Assembly: GCA_016789785.1 (NCBI GenBank)
Contig: JAEUQE010000036.1
Coordinates: 1 to 49,254, forward strand
Reading direction: 5' to 3'
Source of the DNA: Bryobacterales bacterium
GTDB lineage: Bacteria; Acidobacteriota; Terriglobia; Bryobacterales; Bryobacteraceae
DNA: 49,254 bases
Part shown: piece after piece, positions 32,244 through 39,040 of the stretch
Layout of the letters: each line of letters starts with the position of its first letter
How positions within the stretch are numbered: the stretch's first letter is position 1
Position numbers and translations under genes: made by a program
Notes under the pieces: model-generated
Databases searched by the model: none
Told to the model about the DNA's origin: nothing
What the model saw: only the letters and a program-made list of their open reading frames with translations

Positions 32244-33266
32244 CTATCCCACACTGGCGCCAATGGCCTTGATCTTGGACAGAAGCGTGGTTCTCTTCAT
32301 TCCGAGAAGGACTGCGGCACGAGCGCGGTTGCCGTCTGCCTTTCGAAGTGCCTGGGCGAGCAAGGCTCGCTCGATCTGTAGGATGACTTCCTCGAAATTG
32401 ACGCCGGTATCGGGCAATTCCATATCGGGCCCATGCTGCAGCATGTCGTCTTCCAGGTCGAAGTCGGAGGCCGCCAGAACCTCCCGGTCTCCGGCGAGCA
32501 TCACGGCCTTCTCGATGGCGTGCTCGAGTTCCCTCACATTGCCGGGCCAGTTCCATCCCGACAGGCGCTGCATCGCAGTGTGCGAGATCGTCTTCATCGG
32601 AATACGTTCGAGGGAACAGATTTTGGAAAGGAAGTGTTGGACAAGCAGGGGAATGTCAGATGCCCGCTCCCGCAACGCTGGAAGCCGGATCGGCACTACG
32701 TTCAGACGGTAGTAGAGATCGGGACGGAAACGGCGCGCGCGTACGGCTTCGGCCAAATCGATATTCGTCGCAGCGATGATGCGGACGTCCACTTTGATGG
32801 GAGTGGAACTGCCCAGACGCAGGAGTTCGCCCTCCTGCAGCACCCTGAGCAGCTTCGCCTGAACCTCAAGCGGCATGTCTCCAATCTCGTCGAGGAACAG
32901 CGTGCCGTTGTGCGCGCGTTCAAAGTGCCCCGCGCGGTGGGAAATCGCTCCCGTGAACGCTCCCTTAGTGTGGCCGAACAGTTCTGCCTCCAGCAGATGT
33001 TCCGGAAGAGCCGCGCAATTCACGGCGAGCATCGGCATCCGGGCACGGTCACTCGCCATGTGGATCGCTCGGGCGGCCACTTCCTTTCCAGTCCCCGTGG
33101 CCCCGCTGATTAGTACCGTGCACTTCCTCGGTGCTACGAGCTCGATCGTGTCATGCACCACTTGCATGGCATGGCTCGCACCAATGAGCGTGTTCTTCCA
33201 GTGCTCTCCTGGATTCCTCGTGGTAGCCGGCGCCTGACCGCCGGTCGGAAAAACATGACCAGACAT
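32244..33266 (-). CDS. Sigma-54-dependent activator without receiver domain (flagellar master regulator candidate)
   Basis: 340 residues. The AAA+ domain begins almost at once: Walker A GATGTGKE (residues 55-62), GAFTGA sigma-54 contact loop (102-107), Walker B TLFLDEIGD (122-130), FRPDLYYRLNVVPIRLPALR with the arginine finger, and WPGNVRELEHAIEKAVMLAG. The C-terminus is a Fis-type HTH, LLAQALRKADGNRARAAVLL followed by GMKRTTLLSKIKAIG. There is no N-terminal receiver or FleQ-like domain, only ~25 residues, as in PspF. By position (head of the flhA-flhF-fliA operon) and because three sigma-54 promoters lie in the island, it is the likely activator of the rod/hook operons. AAGGA upstream of ATG. 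Confidence 0.93.
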   Translation of the reverse strand: MSGHVFPTGGQAPATTRNPGEHWKNTLIGASHAMQVVHDTIELVAPRKCTVLISGATGTGKEVAARAIHMASDRARMPMLAVNCAALPEHLLEAELFGHTKGAFTGAISHRAGHFERAHNGTLFLDEIGDMPLEVQAKLLRVLQEGELLRLGSSTPIKVDVRIIAATNIDLAEAVRARRFRPDLYYRLNVVPIRLPALRERASDIPLLVQHFLSKICSLERIPMKTISHTAMQRLSGWNWPGNVRELEHAIEKAVMLAGDREVLAASDFDLEDDMLQHGPDMELPDTGVNFEEVILQIERALLAQALRKADGNRARAAVLLGMKRTTLLSKIKAIGASVG

Positions 33267-33533
33267 CGATTACATCCTTCCCGGTCTTCCGACATTTGCT
33301 CGACACACGCCCGATTCGCATGACGGCGCCCCGCGGAGCCATGTCGATCCGCGGCATCGGGCCTATCCTCACCCACCGAGCATTTGGCGAGCTTCCTCCG
33401 GGAAGCTGGCGTCAGTCCTGGTTGACGCTGAAACCGGTGCTTCGGCGAGATCCGGTCGGCCTACTCTAGCTTGTATAGGAGTAGTATCGGAGTGTGAAGT
33501 GGGTTACTGTAGAGCAACTGGCATACACTTACG

Positions 33534-33560
33534 TAAATAAGTTCGAAAATCGGCTGTGAT
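33534..33560 (+). promoter_or_regulatory. Possible sigma-28 promoter of fliS
   Basis: TAAA (33534-33537), 15-bp spacer, GCTGTGAT (33553-33560), which keeps only about five of eight bases of GCCGATAT. Spacing is ideal and fliS is a late gene in most systems, but the -10 is poor. Confidence 0.35.
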
Positions 33561-33567
33561 TTTCGAA
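33542..33567. repeat. Perfect 10-bp inverted repeat before fliS
   Basis: TTCGAAAATC, 6-nt spacer GGCTGT, GATTTTCGAA. It ends 14 nt before the fliS ATG. Either an operator overlapping the promoter or a stem-loop in the fliS leader near the weak ribosome-binding site (AAGAGA). Confidence 0.7.
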
Positions 33568-33581
33568 GAGATCCCCATCAT

Positions 33582-34046
33582 ATGACTCTGCCAGCCTATG
33601 ATCGCTACGCCGAAGACCAGGTCCTTCACGCTTCGCCCATGGACATTGTGGTATTTCTCTACAACCGGGCGCTGGTTCGCTTGCAGGAGGCGGAGGAGAA
33701 TGCCAAACGGAATCCCGCTTTGTACTCCGCTGGGATCGAAAAAGCACTACGGATTATCGATATTCTCTTGGAAGGACTGCGTCCGGTCGAGTCGAGCTCG
33801 ATCACGGAGAACCTCCAGAGGCTGTACTTCTACATGCAAAGCGAGCTCACCCAGGCCCACGGTTCAGTATTGGGCGTAACTCGCGTATCAGTAGTTCGCC
33901 GGGACCTTGCGACCTTGTTGGAGGGATGGGAGAAAGCCGCCGAGGACGTCCGGCGAAGCGCTCGCAGCACGCAACAGGCGAGGGTTTCGCCAGCAGCGCT
34001 CATTGACGCTGAACGGGAAGGCGCGCTCCATCGTTGGGAGGCATAA
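33582..34046 (+). CDS. fliS: Flagellin export chaperone FliS
   Basis: 154 residues. Typical FliS start YDRYAEDQVLHASPMDIVVF followed by LYNRALVRLQEAEENA, then GIEKALRIIDILLEGLRPVE, SITENLQRLYFYMQSELTQA and a C-terminal helix RRDLATLLEGWEKAAEDVRR. Binds the C-terminal D0 helix of flagellin in the cytosol. Here it is monocistronic and about 13 kb from fliC-fliD, rather than next to fliD. A polar tail extends beyond the usual end. Confidence 0.93.
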   Translation: MTLPAYDRYAEDQVLHASPMDIVVFLYNRALVRLQEAEENAKRNPALYSAGIEKALRIIDILLEGLRPVESSSITENLQRLYFYMQSELTQAHGSVLGVTRVSVVRRDLATLLEGWEKAAEDVRRSARSTQQARVSPAALIDAEREGALHRWEA

Positions 34047-34071
34047 GATCCCTACATCCATCGTGTATTGA

Positions 34072-34365
34072 TCACTCCGATTGGCCGGCGGGGGGATTCA
34101 GGAGGTGCTCCGTCATGAGTCTCGCAAGCCCGAGACCGCCTTGGGCTGCCATTGATTTGGCCAGGTATTCTTCAGCCATTTCGATGGCTGGCCCCGCAGT
34201 TTGATCCTCGCCAGAACCCATCCAACCTTCGCTGGTCCGGCCCGCACGAAGTAACTGCGTGATTAGCAGAGACTCGAACTCCTGGGCCACTGCCTGCGGG
34301 GACTTTTCCGCGGCAGGATTCTCGCCGCCGCGCAGTACTGAGTACGAGGGATTGATCGAGTCCAC
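34072..34365 (-). CDS. flgJ: Rod-binding protein, FlgJ N-terminal domain only
   Basis: 97 residues, GTG start with AGGAGGT upstream. Rod-binding domain motif: QAVAQEFESLLITQLLRAGR, MAEEYLAKSMAAQGGLGLAR. The C-terminal muramidase domain found in gammaproteobacterial FlgJ is absent, which is common outside that group; peptidoglycan opening is then done by a separate enzyme (see 45871-46611). Last gene of the flgF operon. Confidence 0.9.
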   Translation of the reverse strand: MDSINPSYSVLRGGENPAAEKSPQAVAQEFESLLITQLLRAGRTSEGWMGSGEDQTAGPAIEMAEEYLAKSMAAQGGLGLARLMTEHLLNPPAGQSE

Positions 34366-34375
34366 GGCCTACCTC

Positions 34376-35464
34376 CTAGATGATTTCCAGTTCCGCTTCC
34401 AAAGCCCCTGCAGCCTTTAGATTCTGTAAAATGGCGACCACGTCCCGCGCCGTGGAACCGATAGCGGAGAGTGCCTTGACGAGTTCCTCCACAGTGGCTC
34501 CCTGCTTCAGCACAATATTCTTGGCCTTCTCTTCCTTTACCCCCACGCCCACCCGAGGGACGATCTCCGTGGTCCCGCGTGAGAACGGCTGCGGCTGGGA
34601 AACGTCAAACCGGGTCTCGATTTCCACGGTCAGCGCGCCGTGCATGACGGCAATTGGCGATATCTGGACCTCTTTCCCCATTACGATCGTTCCGGTGCGC
34701 TCATTCACGACGACCTTCGAGGCGCGGTCTGCCTCCACCGTGAGCCGTTCAATCGAAGCGATGAACTCGGAGGTGCGGGCCGCAAACTCTCGTGGCACTT
34801 GCACCTTCACAATGCCAGAATTTTCCGACAGAGCGATGGGAAATTCGGCCGAATATTTACGATTGATCGCCTCCGCGATCCGTACGGACGTGGTGAAATC
34901 CGCTGATCGCAGTTGGAGGTGCACATGCTCCCCAAACTGGACCTGCGGCCCTCCTCGTTCGATGATTGCACCGTTCGGGACCCGGCCAACCGTTGGGTGG
35001 TTCAACGTCGATGAGGTCCCAGCCCGTCCAACACCGAACCCGCCGGTCACCACCGGGCCCTGGGCCGTTGCATAGACTTGCCCGTCCACGCCTCGGAGGC
35101 TGGTCAGAACCAGGAGCCCACCCTGCAGGTTCGACGCGTCGCCGATCGCGGCGGCGGTTACATCAATGCGGGCGCCAGGTTGGGCGAAGGCCGGCAAGTT
35201 GCCGGTCACCATCACTGCGGCGATGTTATTGACGCGAATTGCGTTCGGCGATACTGCAACGCCCATGCGGTTCAACAGATTGGTGAGGCTCTGCGTCGAA
35301 AACACGGTCTGCCTGCGGTCACCAGTCCCGTTGAGACCGACCACCAGTCCATACCCCACGAGCTGGTTCTCGCGAACTCCTTCGATGGTCACCAGTTCCT
35401 TCAGCCTGGTTGCGGCTGGTGCTGGATGAATAAACCCAAGGAACACTGTTGCAATTATCAACAC
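34376..35464 (-). CDS. flgI: Flagellar P-ring protein FlgI
   Basis: 362 residues including a signal peptide (LIIATVFLGFIHPAPAA). Conserved VTIEGVRENQLVGYGLVVGL, NGTGDRRQTVFSTQSLTNLL, NRMGV, NIAAVMVTGNLPAFAQPG and the C-terminal VKALSAIGSTARDVVAILQN. Builds the periplasmic P ring around the rod. GTG start with GAGG 5 nt upstream. Confidence 0.97.
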   Translation of the reverse strand: MLIIATVFLGFIHPAPAATRLKELVTIEGVRENQLVGYGLVVGLNGTGDRRQTVFSTQSLTNLLNRMGVAVSPNAIRVNNIAAVMVTGNLPAFAQPGARIDVTAAAIGDASNLQGGLLVLTSLRGVDGQVYATAQGPVVTGGFGVGRAGTSSTLNHPTVGRVPNGAIIERGGPQVQFGEHVHLQLRSADFTTSVRIAEAINRKYSAEFPIALSENSGIVKVQVPREFAARTSEFIASIERLTVEADRASKVVVNERTGTIVMGKEVQISPIAVMHGALTVEIETRFDVSQPQPFSRGTTEIVPRVGVGVKEEKAKNIVLKQGATVEELVKALSAIGSTARDVVAILQNLKAAGALEAELEII

Positions 35465-35494
35465 AAATGCCTCTTTTCACCTGCTGCCCAAGGC

Positions 35495-36184
35495 TTAGAA
35501 CGGCAGCAACCCGAGAAGAATCCGATAGAGAATAAATGGACGGCGAACCGCGTCGCCGACGACCCCTTTCCCGTTGAGGAATATCTCCATCTGCGCAACC
35601 CGATCGGAATGGACGCTATTATTCGGACTCAGATCGACAGGGCGCACAATGCCCCTGACTGTTACGGTCTGTTGTTCGGAGTTGACCGCAGTCCTTTTGC
35701 TTCCTTCCACGACGAGATAGCCGTTTGGGAGGACATCCACCACGCGGGCGGTAAGGGCAGCCGTGAGCGCCGTCTCGCGGCTGGTTGCGCCTTCGCCGTC
35801 AAGGGTCGCTTCCGATGACATCCTGGCAAGGTTGGGCAGCGGACTGGCTGCGCGGGGGATAATCCCGATGGCTCCGATGCCGGCGTTGGCCTTGGATGCC
35901 CGGGATGAGCGGACCGTCCCCTTGGTCACGGCTGAAGCGCGTTCCACCACAAGAATCGTGACAATGTCATCTACTCTCGATGCCCGGAGGTCGATTCCGA
36001 GATCGGAATATCCCGCGTTGGGGCTCCAGAGGGAACCGGAACTGCGCTCCATGGACGTACCGGCTCGGGCCTTGGCCTCCTGGATGTACTGGTCCAGGGC
36101 GTTGGACTGCTCTTGCTTTCGTTGAGCGGCCGGGCACGGCATTAAGCTCGTAATAATAAGGAGAAGAACTGCTGAGGATTTCAT
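35495..36184 (-). CDS. flgH: Flagellar L-ring protein FlgH
   Basis: 229 residues. SLWSPNAGYSDLGIDLRASR, VDDIVTILVVERASAVTKGT, LPNGYLVVEGSKRTAVNSEQ and VTVRGIVRPVDLSPNNSVHS followed by DRVAQMEIFLNGKGVVGDA are the FlgH core. The signal peptide ends at LMPC (Cys17), a non-canonical lipobox, so lipidation is likely but not certain. Forms the outer-membrane L ring, which indicates a diderm host. Overlaps flgA by 4 nt. Confidence 0.95.
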   Translation of the reverse strand: MKSSAVLLLIITSLMPCPAAQRKQEQSNALDQYIQEAKARAGTSMERSSGSLWSPNAGYSDLGIDLRASRVDDIVTILVVERASAVTKGTVRSSRASKANAGIGAIGIIPRAASPLPNLARMSSEATLDGEGATSRETALTAALTARVVDVLPNGYLVVEGSKRTAVNSEQQTVTVRGIVRPVDLSPNNSVHSDRVAQMEIFLNGKGVVGDAVRRPFILYRILLGLLPF

Positions 36185-37080
36185 TGCTGGCTCCCAGTCG
36201 CCACATCCGCTAACCCAGGACCTGCGATTCGGGCCCGAATGCGTTTTTTCGTGGCTCTATTCTGTACAGAAACGCTTTGGCCGGTTCGCCCGGACCCCTC
36301 CGCGATTCCCTCGAAGGAGACGACGGCCGCCCCGGCACGGGCACGCACCACGATGGGGTCGCCACGGCGAACCTCTGGTGCCGCATCCACGTCGGATTGG
36401 CTCAACGGCGCCCCAAGCGGAATCCTCCGTTTGGTGATCCGCCCGGAGATGTCGTCCATACGGACGGAGCCCCCCGGAAGCGGAAGAACCTCGCAGGGTT
36501 CTTCACGGAGATGCTCTGGTAGGACCAAGGTACGCGCGCCGATCTCCGCCAACGCCACGACGCGGGTCCCAGGAACGCCGATCCGGACCAGAGCCCACAC
36601 CGGGAAACGGCGCTGGCCTTCCACGGCGATCCAGCCCTTCCACATCACCGGTCCAGGCTTTGCGCCGGCGAGAGCCCCAAGCGGAAAAGCCAAATCGCCC
36701 AACGGCACCGGAAACCGGCTCCAGTCCAGGATTTCCAGCCGGACATCGGTGGGTAAGCCTTTACGAATTGCGCCCTCAATCTCCTTCGGGCTGAGGTTGC
36801 GCACTTTACGTTCGAAACAGATTTCGGCGCTCTGAGGAATCACGATCTTATGCTCCCGAGCGAGATGATTCAGCTCCCACGGACGCATGACACGCCGGAT
36901 GCCTGGCTGCGGGGCGTACCCGAGGTCGATTTCCGGATCCGCCGATTGGAGTTCCGGCATGCCCTTGGCGGCATCGGCCATACGAATGCGCGGGCCCTCC
37001 ACTGAAATACATTCCGCGCCTCGTGCAATTCCTGCCGCGAAGCACAGAGAGACAAACGGGATGAGCACTTTGCGGATCAT
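36181..37080 (-). CDS. flgA: P-ring assembly chaperone FlgA
   Basis: 299 residues with signal peptide (VLIPFVSLCFAAGIARGAEC). A divergent N-terminal part, then the SAF-like and FlgA C-terminal domain: RITKRRIPLGAPLSQSDVDA, VRRGDPIVVRARAGAAVVSF, GIAEGSGRTGQSVSVQNRAT and KKRIRARIAGPGLADV. The GxxGxxxxVxN ending is diagnostic for FlgA. Periplasmic. Overlaps both flgG and flgH by 4 nt, so strictly coupled. Confidence 0.9.
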   Translation of the reverse strand: MIRKVLIPFVSLCFAAGIARGAECISVEGPRIRMADAAKGMPELQSADPEIDLGYAPQPGIRRVMRPWELNHLAREHKIVIPQSAEICFERKVRNLSPKEIEGAIRKGLPTDVRLEILDWSRFPVPLGDLAFPLGALAGAKPGPVMWKGWIAVEGQRRFPVWALVRIGVPGTRVVALAEIGARTLVLPEHLREEPCEVLPLPGGSVRMDDISGRITKRRIPLGAPLSQSDVDAAPEVRRGDPIVVRARAGAAVVSFEGIAEGSGRTGQSVSVQNRATKKRIRARIAGPGLADVATGSQQ

Positions 37081-37868
37081 CGGGAGAGATTGTTCACTTG
37101 CTGGTACATTTCGTCGGCGGCCTTTACAACCTTGGAATTCGCTTCATAGGCCCGCTGACTCACGATTAGGTTGATGAACTCTTCTACGACGCTCACGTTG
37201 GACTGCTCAACATGGCCTTGGAGAAGTGAGCCCAGGCCCTCCTGTCCGCCAGGATTGCCGACAATCGGGTCTCCGGAGGCATCCGTCGGCGTGTACAGGT
37301 TACGGCCAATGCTATTTAATCCCGCTGGGTTCATGAAGTTCGCAAGCTGAATCTGACCGGCCAGTTGCGCGGCGGTTTGGTTCGGCTGCGTAAAGCTGAC
37401 CGTTCCGTCGGGCGCGATGGTGATGGCCTGCGCATCCTGCGGGATTGTAATCTGAGGCTCCAGCGGATCTCCATCGGCAGTCACGAGATTGCCGTCGCGG
37501 TCCAGATGGAATGAGCCGGACCGCGTATAGGCGAGTTCTCCCGAAGCGCGCCGGATTTGGAAGAAACCGCGGCCTTGAATCACAAGGTCGAGCGGATTCT
37601 CAGTTGCCTGGAAATTGCCTTGCGTGAAGACGATTTCGTTGGAAGCGGCGCGCGTACCCAGACCGAGTTGCAGTCCGGTCGGAACCACCGTCTGCTGACC
37701 CGCGGACGATCCCGGCTGTACCATGCTCTGATAAAGCAGATCCTGGAACTGCGCCCGGCGCGCCTTGAAACCAGCCGTATTCGCGTTTGCCAGGTTGTGT
37801 GCGATATTGTCGACGTTCAACTGCTGAGCGGTCATTCCGCTGGCAGCGCTGTATAGTGCTCGGATCAT
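37077..37868 (-). CDS. flgG: Flagellar distal rod protein FlgG
   Basis: 263 residues. ALYSAASGMTAQQLNVDNIA, HNLANANTAGFKARRAQFQD, LLYQSM; then TQGNFQATENPLDLVIQGRG, FFQI; C-terminus EGLGSLLQGHVEQSNVSVVE followed by EFINLIVSQRAYEANSKVVK. These are hallmark FlgG sequences. GGAG upstream of ATG. 27 nt after flgF. Confidence 0.97.
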   Translation of the reverse strand: MIRALYSAASGMTAQQLNVDNIAHNLANANTAGFKARRAQFQDLLYQSMVQPGSSAGQQTVVPTGLQLGLGTRAASNEIVFTQGNFQATENPLDLVIQGRGFFQIRRASGELAYTRSGSFHLDRDGNLVTADGDPLEPQITIPQDAQAITIAPDGTVSFTQPNQTAAQLAGQIQLANFMNPAGLNSIGRNLYTPTDASGDPIVGNPGGQEGLGSLLQGHVEQSNVSVVEEFINLIVSQRAYEANSKVVKAADEMYQQVNNLSR

Positions 37869-37895
37869 CGAGGTTGTCTCCGCTTTTCTGGCTCA

Positions 37896-38624
37896 TCATG
37901 AGCCGACTTTTGCGAGATCTTCCAGGCTCTTCCGCCCCATCTCGCCGGTTACGCTGACCGCCTTTTGCAGCATTTCGAATTGGCGCATGACGCTGACCAA
38001 ACGAACCGCCGACTCCGCCACACCCACATTGGAGGCCTCCACGCGGCCCTGTTGGACCATCGGAGTCGCGGCTATCCGGCTTTCCGCCGGACCGACATGC
38101 CGAAAGTAAGAGCCGGCCTGTTTTGTAAGTGCTCCGCTCTCCTTGAAGCTGACCAGTTGGAGCTTGCCCACGGTCTGGCCGCCCTGCTGGATGGTTCCGT
38201 CGCGGAGCACTTCCGTGTTCCGATTCGCGGCGAGTTTGATCTCTTCTCCCTTGTCATTGAGCACCGGATAGCCGTCTTTCGTGGTGAGCACGCCAGCGCG
38301 GCTCAGATCGAATTCCCCCGAGCGAGTGTAGAGAGTGCCATTCGGCGCCTTGACCGAGAAGAACCCTGCGCCCGACAAGGCGAAATCGAGCGCGTTACCG
38401 GTGTTCTGGATCAATCCTTGCGAGAAATCGGTCCACTGGCCCTCCAAACTCGGCAACTCGCCAGAGAAGGGCAAGTCCCCATTCTTCGCGGAGTAGACAC
38501 TATGAAACTCGCGATCTGCCTTGTAGCCGGTAGCTGAGGCGTTCGCGATATTGTTCGCGAGCATATCGAGAGACTCCATTCTTGTGCGGAGCCCTGCCGC
38601 GGCCTGCGTGGTGATCGGATCCAT
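37896..38624 (-). CDS. flgF: Flagellar proximal rod protein FlgF
   Basis: 242 residues. Starts MDPITTQAAAGLRTRMESLD followed by MLANNIANASATGYKADREF, has NALDFALSGAGFFSVKAPNG, TLYTRSGEFDLSRAGVL and ends VVEASNVGVAESAVRLVSVM-like. FlgF rather than FlgG by length and by order (flgF-flgG). Promoter-proximal gene of flgF-G-A-H-I-J. Its ATG lies about 11 nt from the predicted sigma-54 start and has no Shine-Dalgarno. Confidence 0.92.
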   Translation of the reverse strand: MDPITTQAAAGLRTRMESLDMLANNIANASATGYKADREFHSVYSAKNGDLPFSGELPSLEGQWTDFSQGLIQNTGNALDFALSGAGFFSVKAPNGTLYTRSGEFDLSRAGVLTTKDGYPVLNDKGEEIKLAANRNTEVLRDGTIQQGGQTVGKLQLVSFKESGALTKQAGSYFRHVGPAESRIAATPMVQQGRVEASNVGVAESAVRLVSVMRQFEMLQKAVSVTGEMGRKSLEDLAKVGS

Positions 38625-38645
38625 AGCGGTAACGACGAACTAACT

Positions 38646-38661
38646 TGCAATCGCCGCGCCA
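38646..38661 (-). promoter_or_regulatory. Sigma-54 promoter of the flgF operon
   Basis: Minus-strand TGGCGCG-GCGA-TTGCA: one mismatch to TGGCACG-N4-TTGCA, with exact 12-bp GG-to-GC spacing. -12 C at 38647, predicted start near 38635, 11 nt before the flgF ATG. The paired activator sites lie about 280-305 bp upstream, shared with the fliK promoter on the other strand. Confidence 0.78.
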
Positions 38662-38907
38662 AACAACAACGCGGGGCCGAACCCCGAGTATTCGCTTCGA
38701 TGTCCAGCGGAACATCACATCCGAAGAGAACAGGACGGCGACGCAAAGCGGAGCAGCACTTGGTCCCGCCATCACGTGTGGTACACAGGCTCCCTTGCAG
38801 CCACCGCGGCAACAAGAGCGGTTTTGCGCGGCATCCCAAACAAATTATCGAAACTTCTGATCTCGATGCGATAAGCAAGGCAGCCATCCTTTGCCGCAGC
38901 TCGGCGT

Positions 38908-38925
38908 GCGTCGAGGATCCGACGC
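38908..38925. promoter_or_regulatory. Predicted activator site, flgF/fliK (1)
   Basis: GCGTCGAGGATCCGACGC: 6-bp arms GCGTCG/CGACGC around AGGATC. Exactly 23 bp (start to start) from the next site, the same arrangement as at flgB. Centred about 120 bp upstream of the predicted fliK start. Confidence 0.68.
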
Positions 38926-38930
38926 CCGAT

Positions 38931-38948
38931 GCGTCGAGATCTCGACGC
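38931..38948. promoter_or_regulatory. Predicted activator site, flgF/fliK (2)
   Basis: GCGTCGAGATCTCGACGC, a perfect 18-bp palindrome and the best match of the four related sites. Centred about 97.5 bp upstream of the predicted fliK start. Likely target of the Fis-type HTH of the activator at 32244-33266. Confidence 0.72.
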
Positions 38949-39010
38949 ACATGCTTCCTGGAGTCGGGCCTTTTCGTGCGGATATTGGAGAAAAACCACG
39001 CCACACACTT

Positions 39011-39026
39011 TGGCGGTTAATCTGCA
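39011..39026 (+). promoter_or_regulatory. Sigma-54 promoter of the fliK operon
   Basis: TGGCGGT-TAAT-CTGCA: TGGC and TGCA kept, 12-bp GG-to-GC spacing exact. -12 C at 39025, predicted start near 39037, only 4 nt before the fliK ATG. Confidence 0.68.
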
Positions 39027-39040
39027 ATCCATTCCGCATA

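Larger units (their letters stand above)
33267..33581. other. Divergent control region between the activator gene and fliS
   Basis: 315 bp without a gene. It holds a 7-bp-arm hairpin AGCTTCC-TCCG-GGAAGCT (33390-33407), a possible sigma-28 promoter (33534-33560) and a 10-bp-arm inverted repeat just before fliS. The promoter of the long regulator-flhA operon should be here too, but no convincing -35/-10 pair or sigma-54 element was found on the minus strand. A half-site-like GTGTCGA occurs around 33297-33303, without a matching second arm. Confidence 0.5.

Noticed and set aside
33390..33407. AGCTTCC-TCCG-GGAAGCT hairpin as a terminator
   Set aside because: Located upstream of both flanking genes in a divergent region and has no T-tract; reported only within the control region.
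38891..39040. 50-codon N-terminal extension of fliK
   Set aside because: The extension would run through the two palindromes and the sigma-54 promoter; the ATG at 39041 is the first plausible start downstream of it.
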